A stretch of DNA of 55,781 bases from Lysobacterales bacterium (lineage in GTDB: Bacteria; Pseudomonadota; Gammaproteobacteria; Xanthomonadales; SZUA-36). This document shows positions 9,588-18,369 of this stretch, piece by piece; position 1 is the stretch's first letter, and every line of letters begins with the position of its first letter. Under the pieces are notes generated by a model. That model was not told the DNA's origin and did not search any database. It saw only the letters and a list, made by a program, of their open reading frames with translations. Where the stretch lies: NCBI GenBank assembly GCA_029935455.1, contig JAOZKI010000007.1, positions 1-55,781 of the forward strand. The letters are read 5' to 3'. The translations under genes and the position numbers were made by a program.

Positions 9588-10799
9588 TTGAGCGACACCA
9601 CCGTCATCGTTGGCGCCGGACAGGCAGGCCTGCAGACCGCCGTGTCCCTGCGTCAGGGCGGCTATGCGGGCCGACTCTTGTTGCTGGGCAGCGAAGCTCA
9701 CCTGCCCTACCAGCGACCGCCACTGTCCAAGCAGGTTCTCAAGGGCGAATTCGATGCGGACCGCTGTACGCTTCGGGGCGCCGATTTTCTCGCTGCACAG
9801 GAGATCGAGTTTCGACCACACAGCCGAGCCGAAGCGCTGCTGTCGGATCAGCAGCAGCTCCGCCTTGCCGATGGACAACTCCTGAGCTATGACGCGCTGG
9901 TGATCGCCAGTGGCGCGCGCCTGAACCGATTGCACCTACCCGGCTCTGAGCTCGATGGCGTGTTTTACCTGCGCACCATTGACGACGCGCTGACGCTACG
10001 TGAGCGCTTGCAAGCCCAGCCTCAGGTGCTGATTGCCGGTGCCGGCTATATCGGCCTGGAAGTAGCCGCCTCCGCGCGCGCGCTGGGCTGCAAGGTCCGC
10101 GTGGTCGAGGCCCAGCAGCAACTTATGCAGCGCTCAGCCTTGCCCGCCATTGCCGACTTTATGCGCGCCCGCCATGAACAGGAAGGCGTTGCTTTTCATT
10201 TTGGCCGCAAGCTGGCGGCCATTCATGGCCAGCGCCAGGTGCAGCGCGTGGGCCTCGACGACGGCACGGAACTGGATGCGGAACTGGTCGTCAAGGGCAT
10301 CGGCGTGCGACCGGATCTGCGCTGGCTGGAGGGCAGCGGACTGGCGACTGCCCGCGGCATCCTGGTTGATGACCAGTGTCGCACCAACCTGGCAAATGTC
10401 TATGCAGCCGGGGACTGTGCGGAAACGCAGCACCCACTCTACTCCGAGCCGGTGCTGCTGGAATCGGTCCAGAACGCGGTCAGCCAGGGCAAGACCTGCG
10501 CGGCAGCCATCCTGGGGCAGGACACGAGCTATAGCGATGTGCCCTGGTTTTGGTCCGAGCAATTTGACTGCCGCATACAACTGGCCGGCTTACCGCAGCC
10601 ACAGGATGAACTTGTGGTTCGCAGCGATGCCCCCAACTCAATGACCGTGCTGGCACTGGGAGCGGACCGGCTGCATGCGATTCAATGCATCAATGCACCC
10701 CGTGACTACATGGCCGCACGTAAAATCATTGCCCTGGGCGATGCAATCGATAGGGACCGCCTGCGCAATCCGAAAACAGAACTGAAGGAACTGCTGTGA
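9588..10799 (+). CDS. FAD-dependent ferredoxin reductase (putidaredoxin/rubredoxin reductase type)
   Basis: Flavoprotein that passes electrons from NAD(P)H to a small iron-sulfur or rubredoxin partner. Two Rossmann motifs are visible: VIVGAGQAGLQ at residues 5-15 for FAD and LIAGAGYIGLEVA near residue 147 for NAD(P)H. VYAAGDCAE near residue 280 is the usual FAD-binding site late in the domain. About 403 residues is normal for the family. I choose the TTG at 9588 because GGGAGA lies seven bases upstream; the alternative at 9573 has none and would add a non-conserved tail. Its stop overlaps the ferredoxin start, so the two proteins are a redox pair. No oxygenase or P450 gene is adjacent. Confidence 0.9.
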   Translation: MSDTTVIVGAGQAGLQTAVSLRQGGYAGRLLLLGSEAHLPYQRPPLSKQVLKGEFDADRCTLRGADFLAAQEIEFRPHSRAEALLSDQQQLRLADGQLLSYDALVIASGARLNRLHLPGSELDGVFYLRTIDDALTLRERLQAQPQVLIAGAGYIGLEVAASARALGCKVRVVEAQQQLMQRSALPAIADFMRARHEQEGVAFHFGRKLAAIHGQRQVQRVGLDDGTELDAELVVKGIGVRPDLRWLEGSGLATARGILVDDQCRTNLANVYAAGDCAETQHPLYSEPVLLESVQNAVSQGKTCAAAILGQDTSYSDVPWFWSEQFDCRIQLAGLPQPQDELVVRSDAPNSMTVLALGADRLHAIQCINAPRDYMAARKIIALGDAIDRDRLRNPKTELKELL

Positions 10800-11110
10800 T
10801 CAAACTCAAGGTGACCGACCGGGACGGTCAGAAACATGAAATTGAAGCTCAGGAGGGTGACACGTTGATGGAAGCCCTGCGCGAGCACGATTGGGGCGTG
10901 TCCGCTATCTGTGGCGGCATGTGCTCCTGCGGCACCTGCCATGTCTACCTGAACGAAGAAGATGGTGGCAAGTTTCCACCCGTTGATATCGACGAGGAAG
11001 ACCTGGTCGATATGCTGGAATTTACCCGTGAAAGCTCGCGCCTCAGTTGCCAACTGACCCTGAGCGCCGAACACAACGGTGTCAGCCTGGAACTGGCTCC
11101 GGAAGAATAA
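10796..11110 (+). CDS. [2Fe-2S] ferredoxin (adrenodoxin/putidaredoxin type)
   Basis: Small acidic electron carrier of 104 residues. Cluster ligands follow the C-X5-C-X2-C...C pattern: Cys39, Cys45, Cys48 and Cys85, within AICGGMCSCGTCHVY and LSCQL. An extra cysteine, Cys43, lies inside the loop and is not one of the usual ligands. The GTG start overlaps the reductase stop (GTGA), so translation is probably coupled. Acidic patches (DIDEEDLVDMLEF) match the partner-docking helix of the family. Likely electron donor to a P450 or other monooxygenase encoded elsewhere. Confidence 0.93.
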   Translation: MIKLKVTDRDGQKHEIEAQEGDTLMEALREHDWGVSAICGGMCSCGTCHVYLNEEDGGKFPPVDIDEEDLVDMLEFTRESSRLSCQLTLSAEHNGVSLELAPEE

Positions 11111-11125
11111 GCCGCCCTCTAGCGC

Positions 11126-12268
11126 TTAAAAGAACAGGCTGATCAGCAGCAGGCTGACAGCCCCTACCAATAACGCGGAAAACAGACCAACGGCGCAGGG
11201 CTTCAGGCCAATAGCCTGGAGTCCGCGCAGGGATGTGCCCAGACCTACAGCAGCCATGGCAATGGCCAGCAGCAACTCGGCCAGGGACTTCGTCTGCGCA
11301 ACCAACCACTGCCAGTCCGCACGAGCCAGCACACCAAAGGCCTGATCGCCCATATCTCCCACGGTACGAAACGCACTCATGAGCGCGAAGCCGATCACGA
11401 ACAGCGGCACCATGCGATACCAGGGGGTTGCCGCCACGCTGTCACTGGCCTGGCGCTGATAGAGAAAACCCAGCAGCGGAATTACCACCAGCATGCCCAG
11501 ATTACGCACCAGCTTGGTCACCGTCGCCGTATCCAGCGCCTGTTGACTGCTGTAGAGCTCCTGGTAGACCAGGCCAGCCCCCGCGACCTGCGCCGTCTCA
11601 TGCACGGAAGTACCAAGAAAGAGACCGGCCTTGAGCGCATCACCCGCAAAGAACCAGTGCGCCAGAAACGGATACGCCAGCATGGCGGCCACGCCGAACA
11701 CGGTAATGCAGGCTATCGCATAGGCAGTTTCATCATCGCGCGCCCGGATGGTGGGCGACAGGGCCACTATGGCCGTCGCTCCACAGATGCCAGTACCCGC
11801 TGCAATCAGCGTACCGAGACGCGCAGAGAGCCCAAGACGCTTGCTCAGCCAGGTGACCAGCACCAGAGCCGCCGCCACACAGCCAATAATGACCGGCAAA
11901 GCCTGAAGTCCGATGGTACCGGCCTGCCCCAGCCCTAGACGAATGCCCAATAGCACGATACCGAGCCGCAGCAAACGCACCAGACTAAAGCGAACCCCGG
12001 CATCAGCCCAGGCCGGCAGGCCCAGCGTGTTGCGCAACAGCATGCCCAGCAGGATAGCCATCATGATGGGGCTGACGGGACTTTTCGGCATGTCCATCAA
12101 GTCCTTGCCCAGCCAGTCGGCCAGCGCGTGACCAGCCAGGGCCAGCAACAGCGCCAGCAGCACTCCGGGAACAGGTTGCAATAACCGGTTCTGCCCCTTG
12201 CGTAAGGACTCAAAATTGGGCCGGCGCAAGCCTACCTGCTCCGCGCCTGAAATTAAACGACCGTGCAT
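11126..12268 (-). CDS. YeiH family (UPF0324) membrane protein, putative sulfur oxyanion exporter
   Basis: Multi-spanning inner-membrane protein of 380 residues. Family features include SPIMMAILLGMLLRN near residue 65, AAGTGICGATAIVALSP near residue 155 and GTSVHETAQVAGAG near residue 215. Members are annotated as putative sulfate exporters on limited evidence. A PAPS-making enzyme lies 2 kb away, which is weak contextual support only. It converges on the ferredoxin gene with a 15-bp gap and is divergent from the kinase-like gene. Confidence 0.85.
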   Translation of the reverse strand: MHGRLISGAEQVGLRRPNFESLRKGQNRLLQPVPGVLLALLLALAGHALADWLGKDLMDMPKSPVSPIMMAILLGMLLRNTLGLPAWADAGVRFSLVRLLRLGIVLLGIRLGLGQAGTIGLQALPVIIGCVAAALVLVTWLSKRLGLSARLGTLIAAGTGICGATAIVALSPTIRARDDETAYAIACITVFGVAAMLAYPFLAHWFFAGDALKAGLFLGTSVHETAQVAGAGLVYQELYSSQQALDTATVTKLVRNLGMLVVIPLLGFLYQRQASDSVAATPWYRMVPLFVIGFALMSAFRTVGDMGDQAFGVLARADWQWLVAQTKSLAELLLAIAMAAVGLGTSLRGLQAIGLKPCAVGLFSALLVGAVSLLLISLFF

Positions 12269-12356
12269 TGCCCGGCCACGATCTTTTTCAGGGTGGTCAT
12301 GGGGAACTGTGCCCTGGCCTTGCGGTCAATTGTGGCGTCACCACCTTAAACTGCTT

Positions 12357-13028
12357 ATGCTCTCCCTCATGACCGATTCAGCATCACCACAACCGGACGC
12401 ACTGAACCCGGAGACCGAGGGACTGCAATTACCCGCTGGCATCGCGCTATTGGCGAAGGTCGGGACGGGACGTACGGGCACCGTATACAAAGCGCAGTTT
12501 CAGGGTGAAACGGTGGCCCTGAAGGCCTACAAGCCAGAGGCAGTGGACTGGTATCGAAAAAAGATCGACAAAAATATTGCGGTCTTTGAAATGATGCAGA
12601 ATCGCTCCCTGCGCGCGCAGCCGGCGCTCACCGCCTACACGGCCAAGCCAATTCGGGTCATCGGCCAGGACGGCAAAACCAGTCTGTGCTTCTTACAGGA
12701 GTTCGTGGAAGGCATCAGCATCAAAGACCTTGGCCGTCGCTACGGCAGCATTCCTGAGTATCTCATGCGTACGGCAGAAGCCATCGCGCGCACCTGTGAT
12801 GAACATTCGATCACGGGCATTGATGAGTTTATGGCCAGCGCCAAACTGCGGCAAAGCGCCAGCACCTGGATGCCCGTCATGTTTGATTTCAAACACATTC
12901 CCGGGACCAGAGCGGCGCCAGCGCAACGCAGTTTTCTGCAGCGCATTGGACTGAGCAAACAACCCACCGGACCGGGTGGCTTTCTGGGCAATTGGCAGGC
13001 GCTGGCCCGCAGGCTGGAGCGCGACTAG
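12357..13028 (+). CDS. Kinase-like protein lacking a recognisable catalytic loop
   Basis: About 223 residues. The N-terminal part resembles a protein kinase lobe: a glycine-rich loop VGTGRTGTVYKAQ near residue 32 followed by VALKAYKPE, with a lysine in the ATP-site position, and a glutamate-containing helix (KIDKNIAVFEMM). The C-terminal lobe is short. I see no HxD catalytic loop; VMFDFKHIPG could be a degenerate DFG-like element. It may be a pseudokinase or a divergent small-molecule kinase. The frame extends to 12198, but that would overlap the divergent yeiH-like gene; ATG 12357 or 12369 is likelier, neither with a clear ribosome site. It ends just before a strong terminator. Confidence 0.6.
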   Translation: MLSLMTDSASPQPDALNPETEGLQLPAGIALLAKVGTGRTGTVYKAQFQGETVALKAYKPEAVDWYRKKIDKNIAVFEMMQNRSLRAQPALTAYTAKPIRVIGQDGKTSLCFLQEFVEGISIKDLGRRYGSIPEYLMRTAEAIARTCDEHSITGIDEFMASAKLRQSASTWMPVMFDFKHIPGTRAAPAQRSFLQRIGLSKQPTGPGGFLGNWQALARRLERD

Positions 13029-13043
13029 ACGCCAGCAAAAATA

Positions 13044-13070
13044 AAAAGGCCGGCAAATTGCCGGCCTTTT
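13044..13070. terminator. Bidirectional rho-independent terminator
   Basis: AAAAGGCCGGCAA (13044-13056) and TTGCCGGCCTTTT (13058-13070) form a near-continuous palindrome. It gives a GC stem with a U-tail on both strands, placed between the kinase-like gene (+) and nhaD (-), which converge on it. Confidence 0.9.
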
Positions 13071-13083
13071 CTTTGCTCGCTAG

Positions 13084-14535
13084 CTACGCTCCGGGCGGTG
13101 CGTTGAGCAGGAAGTGTACCCAGATACTGGCGAAGTAACCCAGCATCACGGCCCAGGCAAACTTGAGGTGCGAGAAGAAGGTGTAGATGCCACGCGCCTG
13201 GCCCATAACGGCCACACCAGCCGCGGAGCCAATTGACAGCATGGAACCGCCCACGCCCGCAGTCAGGGTCACCAGCAGCCACTGGAAAAGATCCATTTCA
13301 GGTTTCATTTCCAGCACTGCGAACATCACCGGAATGTTATCGACGATAGCAGAGGCAAAGCCGACGATGATGTTGGCAACGGTGGGACCCAGATCCGTGT
13401 AGGTGAACTGAGAACCCACGGCCAGGTAACCAAAGGTACCCAGACCGCCCACGCAGAGAATAACGCCGTAGAAGAACATCAGCGTATCCCACTCGGCGCG
13501 CTGCAGGTTGGCGTAAATGTTGTAAACACCCGGCGCCGGACCATGACCATGGCCCATGGCCTGCTCTCCCATACCATCACCCAGATCAGCACCGCTCTGC
13601 TGCAGTTTCATGTCGCGGCGCTGCAAGTAATAGCCGAACAATTTCAGGAAACCAAGACCGGTCATCATGCCCAGCACCGGCGGCAGATGCAGCAGGTTAT
13701 GCGCAGAAACTGCCATGCTGATGGTGAGGATGAACAGGCCCACCACAAACCAGGCGCCATATTTCAGCTCCGCAGAATCCTTGACCGGCGGCGGCATATC
13801 ATTGCTCACCCACAGGGAGATAATGCCGGCCGTCACCACCCAGTTCACCACCGATGGGACGAACAGGGCAAAGAACTGCTGAAACTCCACCATTTCGGCC
13901 TGCCAGACCATCAGGGTGGTGATGTCTCCGAAGGGGCTGAACGCACCGCCCGCGTTGGCGGCAACCACGATATTCAAACAGGCAATGGCCACAAACTTGT
14001 GGTTCTGCTGACCGACCGCCATGACCACCGTCGCCATGAGTAGCGCCGTCGTCAGGTTGTCCGCAATCGGTGACAGGAAGAACGCAATGACGCCGGTGAT
14101 CCAGAAGATCTGTCGCAGCGTAAAGCCACGGGTTACCAGCCAAACGCGCAGCACATCAAAAACGCCGCGCTCCTCCATGGTATTGATGAAGGTCATGGCC
14201 GCCAGCAGGAACAGGAACAACTCCACAAACTCAAGCAGGTTGTGCTCCAGCACTTTTTCCGGGGTACTGATGTCGCCCATGCCTGCGTAGGTAATGGCTA
14301 CCAGAGCCCAGATCAGACCGGCCGCCACAATCACTGGCTTGGATTTCTGCAGATGCAGCTTCTCCTCCATGATCACGAGCGAGTAGGCCAGCACAAAAAT
14401 CACCAGCGCCGTAATGCCCAGCGGGCTGCTGATTAGGTTCATGTCACCACCGGCCGCAAAAGCCAGACCAGGTGCCAACATGAGTACCAGGACCGCGAGG
14501 AACCGTGGCAAAGACAGTGAGGAGGAAAGCGTCAT
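13084..14535 (-). CDS. nhaD: NhaD-type sodium:proton antiporter
   Basis: Inner-membrane Na+/H+ antiporter of the ArsB/NhaD ion-transporter superfamily, 483 residues from the chosen ATG. A signal-like first helix ends near AFAAGGD, and the rest is hydrophobic segments. Diagnostic motifs are SPIADNLTTALLMATVV near residue 160, NAGGAFSPFGDITTLMVW near residue 195 and VDNIPVMFAVLEM near residue 400. The longer frame to 14652 is rejected because it would include the promoter. A perfect TATAAT on the minus strand sits 61 bp ahead of the ATG. It supports sodium tolerance and pH homeostasis in salty habitats. Confidence 0.93.
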   Translation of the reverse strand: MTLSSSLSLPRFLAVLVLMLAPGLAFAAGGDMNLISSPLGITALVIFVLAYSLVIMEEKLHLQKSKPVIVAAGLIWALVAITYAGMGDISTPEKVLEHNLLEFVELFLFLLAAMTFINTMEERGVFDVLRVWLVTRGFTLRQIFWITGVIAFFLSPIADNLTTALLMATVVMAVGQQNHKFVAIACLNIVVAANAGGAFSPFGDITTLMVWQAEMVEFQQFFALFVPSVVNWVVTAGIISLWVSNDMPPPVKDSAELKYGAWFVVGLFILTISMAVSAHNLLHLPPVLGMMTGLGFLKLFGYYLQRRDMKLQQSGADLGDGMGEQAMGHGHGPAPGVYNIYANLQRAEWDTLMFFYGVILCVGGLGTFGYLAVGSQFTYTDLGPTVANIIVGFASAIVDNIPVMFAVLEMKPEMDLFQWLLVTLTAGVGGSMLSIGSAAGVAVMGQARGIYTFFSHLKFAWAVMLGYFASIWVHFLLNAPPGA

Positions 14536-14595
14536 AATTATCTCGTCCCAAAAATCAAAAACAAAGTCGCCGACCTCCTTGGCCAGCGGCGCCGC

Positions 14596-14601
14596 ATTAT
14601 A
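14596..14601 (-). promoter_or_regulatory. -10 element of nhaD promoter
   Basis: Minus-strand TATAAT, exact consensus, placed so that transcription would start about 54 bases ahead of the nhaD ATG. No good -35 is visible at 16-18 bp. Confidence 0.5.
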
Positions 14602-14682
14602 GCGGATTTGATGCGCCCAGTGCGGTAGCAGCGGTGGAAACAGCCGCGGCACCGGAACGGGCGCTCGTGCAAGCGATAGCGT

Positions 14683-15846
14683 TTAGAAAGCGTTTACGCC
14701 CGTCAGTTCTTTACCGACCACCAACTGATGTACCGACTCCGTGCCTTCATAGGTGATGACGCTTTCAAGGTTCAGCGCATGGCGAATGGCACCGTATTCC
14801 ACACTGATGCCCGCACCACCCAGCAGGTCACGACAATCGCGGGCAATATCAATGGCCATGCGAATGTTGTTCCACTTGGCCACCGACACCTGGGTGGGAT
14901 GCAGCTTTCCGGCATCTTTTAGCCGCCCAAGCTGCAGGCTAAGCATCTGCGCGGCCGTAATGCGGCGCCCCATATCCGCCAGCCGCAACTGCACCGCCTG
15001 CGTGTGATTGAGAGGCCGCCCAAACATTTCGCGCGTTTCCGTATAGTCCAGCACCTCAGCCAGACAGGCCTGGGCCGCACCGATGCCACCCCAGGTGATA
15101 CCGTAGCGGGCCTGGGTCAGACAGCTCAATGGACCTTTCAAACCCTTGATGTCCGGCAGCATATTGGCCGCGGGAATCCGCACATTGTCGAAAAACAGGG
15201 ACGAGGTGATTGACGCGCGCAGAGAGAACTTATGCTCAATCTCTGGCGCCTCAAAGCCCGGCGTGCCTTTTTCCACCAGGAAACCGCGTACGCCGTCTTC
15301 CGTCATGGCCCAGACCACCGCCACATCAGCAATGGTACCGTTGGTGATCCACATTTTGGCGCCATTGATAATCCAGTCATCCCCGTCACGACGCGCGGTG
15401 GTCTTCATATTGGCCGGGTCCGAACCGCCGTGCGGCTCCGTGAGACCAAAGCAACCGATCGCTTCGCCGCTCGCCATGGCCGGCAGCCAGCGTTCTTTCT
15501 GCTCCTCAGAGCCATAGCTGTAGATCGGATACATGACCAGACTGGACTGCACGGACACGAAGCTGCGCAAGCCGCTATCGCCGCGTTCCAGTTCCTGGCA
15601 GATCAAGCCGTAGGCCACGCCGTTCAGGCCCGCGCAACCGTAGCCTTCCAGGGAACTGCCCAGCAGCCCCATAGCGGCGATCTGCGGCACCAGTTCCGCC
15701 GGAAAACGACCGTGTTCGAAGCATTCGCCGATAATCGGCAGAACCTCATCATCAACGAAACGGGCTACCGTGTCCTGCACCATGATCTCTTCTTCCGAGA
15801 GCATGGAGCGGACGTCATAAAGATCGAGAGGATTGAGTTTTTGCAT
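14683..15846 (-). CDS. gcdH: Glutaryl-CoA dehydrogenase (acyl-CoA dehydrogenase family)
   Basis: FAD enzyme that oxidises and decarboxylates glutaryl-CoA to crotonyl-CoA in lysine, tryptophan and benzoate degradation. 387 residues, the usual length. GcdH-like segments include SGLRSFVSVQSSLVMYPIY near residue 92, CFGLTEPHGGSDP near residue 132, KFSLRASITSSLFFDNVRIP near residue 205, and a C-terminal TYEGTESVHQLVVG near residue 365 whose glutamate is the expected catalytic base. A 6-bp hairpin lies in the leader. It precedes nhaD on the same strand, but nhaD has its own -10, so the two are probably separate units. Confidence 0.9.
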   Translation of the reverse strand: MQKLNPLDLYDVRSMLSEEEIMVQDTVARFVDDEVLPIIGECFEHGRFPAELVPQIAAMGLLGSSLEGYGCAGLNGVAYGLICQELERGDSGLRSFVSVQSSLVMYPIYSYGSEEQKERWLPAMASGEAIGCFGLTEPHGGSDPANMKTTARRDGDDWIINGAKMWITNGTIADVAVVWAMTEDGVRGFLVEKGTPGFEAPEIEHKFSLRASITSSLFFDNVRIPAANMLPDIKGLKGPLSCLTQARYGITWGGIGAAQACLAEVLDYTETREMFGRPLNHTQAVQLRLADMGRRITAAQMLSLQLGRLKDAGKLHPTQVSVAKWNNIRMAIDIARDCRDLLGGAGISVEYGAIRHALNLESVITYEGTESVHQLVVGKELTGVNAF

Positions 15847-15859
15847 GTTGGGGCTTCCA

Positions 15860-15875
15860 CTCCCTGAGCAGGGAG
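15860..15875 (-). other. Leader hairpin ahead of gcdH
   Basis: CTCCCT and AGGGAG form a perfect 6-bp stem with a GAGC loop, ending 14 bases before the gcdH ATG. It sits next to the GGAAG ribosome site and might affect translation. Confidence 0.35.
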
Positions 15876-15907
15876 GCTGGTGATGAAAACCCGCTTATTG
15901 TACAGGC

Positions 15908-15913
15908 TATAAT
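15908..15913 (+). promoter_or_regulatory. -10 element of TRAP operon promoter
   Basis: Exact TATAAT 42 bp ahead of the first TRAP operon start (15956). No convincing -35 at the standard spacing. Confidence 0.5.
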
Positions 15914-15955
15914 GCCGCTTTTGTGGCTTATAGCGACGGCCTGTTCGCGAACATC

Positions 15956-16816
15956 ATGAACCCAGCACCCTTTCCACGCATCCCGCTGCTGCTCACGCTC
16001 GCCCTGCTGGCAGGCTGTGCCACCGTGGTAGACAACGCGACCAGCCAACTCACGGATCAGCTGGGCGCTGCCATTCTGAATCAGAACGATCCGGAGACGG
16101 TGCGTGATGGCGCGCCGGCGTTCCTTCTGGTTCTCGATAGCCTGGCCGCGGGCGATTCGGACAACCCCGAACTACTCGCCACCACCGCAGAGCTTTACGC
16201 CGCCTATGGCACATTGTTTGTGACCGAACCGGATCGCTCCGCACGGCTGACGGAACGGGCTTTCGACTATGGCCAGCAGGCACTGTGCGCCAGCAATGGC
16301 GCTGCCTGTAGCGCCGATCAGTTACGCTACCAGGAGTTTCTTGGCACCCTGGACGAACTGACGCCGGACGATGCGCCCGCTCTCTACAGTTACAGCCTGG
16401 CCTGGCTGGCACAGATCCGAAGCAATGCAGGTGACATGTCGAGCTTGAGCAAGCTTCCGCGGGCCAAGGCCGCGCTGGAGCGGGTAGCTACGCTGGACCC
16501 TGACTTTCGTAGCGCAGATGTGGCCCGTTACCTCGGAATCGTGGCCACGATCCGGCCGCCGGCCCTGGGCGGCGACTTTCCGGCCGGCAAAGCGTATTTT
16601 GAGCGCGCGCTGGAACTTTCTGACGGCAAGGATTTATCGGTTCCCGTGGACTACGCACGCTACTATGCGCGCACGCTTTACGACCGTGAGCTTCATGACC
16701 AGCTGCTGACCAAGGTCCTGGCCGCGGACCCGGTGGCGCCGAAGCTCACACTCATGAACACTTTGGCCCAGCGCGATGCGCGGGAACTGCTAGACAGCGC
16801 AGACGACCATTTCTGA
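15956..16816 (+). CDS. TRAP transporter TatT component family lipoprotein
   Basis: About 286 residues. The signal peptide ends in the lipobox LLAGC, giving an acylated cysteine at about residue 21. The body is alanine- and leucine-rich helical sequence, consistent with the TPR-like fold of TatT (the periplasmic T component described with TatP in Treponema). It is first in an operon with DctP, DctQ and DctM homologs. That order supports a TatT role: an envelope lipoprotein that cooperates with the substrate-binding protein. I start at ATG 15956 because the 15923 frame adds residues before a clean signal peptide. Confidence 0.82.
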   Translation: MNPAPFPRIPLLLTLALLAGCATVVDNATSQLTDQLGAAILNQNDPETVRDGAPAFLLVLDSLAAGDSDNPELLATTAELYAAYGTLFVTEPDRSARLTERAFDYGQQALCASNGAACSADQLRYQEFLGTLDELTPDDAPALYSYSLAWLAQIRSNAGDMSSLSKLPRAKAALERVATLDPDFRSADVARYLGIVATIRPPALGGDFPAGKAYFERALELSDGKDLSVPVDYARYYARTLYDRELHDQLLTKVLAADPVAPKLTLMNTLAQRDARELLDSADDHF

Positions 16817-16827
16817 TGAGGGGAACT

Positions 16828-17859
16828 ATGAGCTTTTTCAAATCGCTTCTGGCCGCGACCCTGCTGGCCCTTATGGGACTCGTTCCAGCTACCGAAGCCG
16901 CTGCCAAGGTGACGCTGAAAATTGCCACCATTGTCCCAGATGGGACCGACTGGATGGCAACCTTGCGCGCCACCACCGATGAAATCGAACGCCGCACGGA
17001 AGGGCGGGTCAGTTTCAAGATCTACGGCGGCGGCGTGCAGGGTAATGATGCCCAGGTACGACGCAAGATGCGGGTCGGGCAATTACACGGTGGCGTCTTC
17101 ACCTCCGGCGGCCTGCGCGCCTTCTTGCCAGAGGCAGAAATCTACGCGCTGCCCATGCTGTTTCGTGACTATGACGAGGTCAGCTATGTGCGCGAACGCG
17201 TTGACCAGTTGCTCTATGAGCGACTTGATGAGGCGGGCTATGTGACCTTTGGTTTTGCCGGTGGCGGCTTTGCCTATCTTATTTCCGCCACCCCCCTGGA
17301 CACCCGCGAATCCATGCAGGGCGTCAAGGTGTGGATTCCCGAAGGCGACAAGGTCGCCGTCGCAGCCACGGAAACCCTGGGTGTCTCCGGTGTCCCCCTG
17401 CCGCTGACGGACGTGCTCACCGGCTTGCAGACCGAGCTGATCGATACGGTCATGGGCCCGCCGGTAGGTGTGATCGTTATGCAGTGGCACACGGTCATGA
17501 ATTATCTGACTGATGTGCCACTGGCCTATGTTTATGCCGGGCTACTCATTGATAAACGCCACTGGAACAAGATTGCGGACGAGGACCAGGCGCTGATCCG
17601 CGAACTGATGACGGACATTTACCGTGGCTTTGATGAGCAGGGCATTGCGGACGACCGAGCCTCGCTCCAGGCGCTGGCGGAGGAAGGCATTGAAACGGTC
17701 CGTGTCAGTGCTTCAGAACGTGCCGCCTGGGCACAGCAGTTTGCCGCAGCCAACAGCGCCAGCGCCAACGCGGGTGTGGTGAACGCAGAACTGCTGCAAA
17801 CCATCAACTGTCACTTGCAAGCCTATCGTCAACAAACCGCAGACCGCTGCTCTGACTGA
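16828..17859 (+). CDS. TRAP transporter substrate-binding protein (DctP family)
   Basis: Periplasmic solute receptor of about 343 residues. A signal peptide (residues 1-24, ending near TEAAAK) precedes VTLKIATIVPDGTDWM, a normal mature start for the family. GVKVWIPEGD near residue 165 and QTELIDTVMGPP near residue 203 correspond to the ligand-cleft region. AGGGG sits at 16819-16823, so the ATG at 16828 is preferred over 16816, which overlaps the previous stop. The ligand is unknown: paired with a TatT-like lipoprotein, it may bind something other than the usual C4-dicarboxylates. Confidence 0.9.
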   Translation: MSFFKSLLAATLLALMGLVPATEAAAKVTLKIATIVPDGTDWMATLRATTDEIERRTEGRVSFKIYGGGVQGNDAQVRRKMRVGQLHGGVFTSGGLRAFLPEAEIYALPMLFRDYDEVSYVRERVDQLLYERLDEAGYVTFGFAGGGFAYLISATPLDTRESMQGVKVWIPEGDKVAVAATETLGVSGVPLPLTDVLTGLQTELIDTVMGPPVGVIVMQWHTVMNYLTDVPLAYVYAGLLIDKRHWNKIADEDQALIRELMTDIYRGFDEQGIADDRASLQALAEEGIETVRVSASERAAWAQQFAAANSASANAGVVNAELLQTINCHLQAYRQQTADRCSD

Positions 17860-17862
17860 GCG

Positions 17863-18369
17863 ATGAGCGCCGTGCTGCAAGGCCTGGAACGCCTGGGGCG
17901 CTGGTTTGAAGACCTGCTGCTGAGCGGTCTGCTGCTAGCCATGATGGGGCTGGCCTGCTGGCAAATTCTCGGTCGTAACGGTTTTGGTCAGGCCTTGACC
18001 AGTGGTGACGAACTCCTGCGCATGATGGTGCTGTGGCTGACTCTTGCCGCGGCCATGGCCGCTAGCCGGGCGGACAAGCACATCGCTATTCCGCTGCTGG
18101 ACCGCTTTCTTCACGGCTGGCAGCGCCGACTCGCACGCCTGATCAGCCAACTGTTCACCGCTGGCGTGTGCGCGGTGTTGGCCTGGTATAGCTGGCAGTT
18201 CGTCATGACCTCCCGTGAGTTCCAGGACACGCTGCTGAACGGCACGCCGGCCTGGTGGCTGCAGCTACCCATGCCCCTAGGCTTTGCGATCATGAGCTAC
18301 CGCCACGCATTACGCGCGGCGGGGCTGCTGTGGCGGAGCGGGGCCACGGCCGAGGAAGTTGTGTCATGA
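17863..18369 (+). CDS. TRAP transporter small permease subunit (DctQ family)
   Basis: 168-residue inner-membrane subunit with four hydrophobic segments (about residues 19-37, 49-67, 90-112 and 128-150). It carries the family-typical region DELLRMMVLWLTLAAAMAASRADKHI (26 residues, starting near residue 49), here split across the second helix. It lies 3 bp after dctP and overlaps dctM by four bases (ATGA). It forms the membrane complex with the large subunit. Confidence 0.88.
   Translation: MSAVLQGLERLGRWFEDLLLSGLLLAMMGLACWQILGRNGFGQALTSGDELLRMMVLWLTLAAAMAASRADKHIAIPLLDRFLHGWQRRLARLISQLFTAGVCAVLAWYSWQFVMTSREFQDTLLNGTPAWWLQLPMPLGFAIMSYRHALRAAGLLWRSGATAEEVVS

Noticed and set aside
7854-9935. Long minus-strand frames of 306 and 370 residues opposite sat-cysC
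   Set aside because: Shadow frames of a strongly conserved gene on the other strand.
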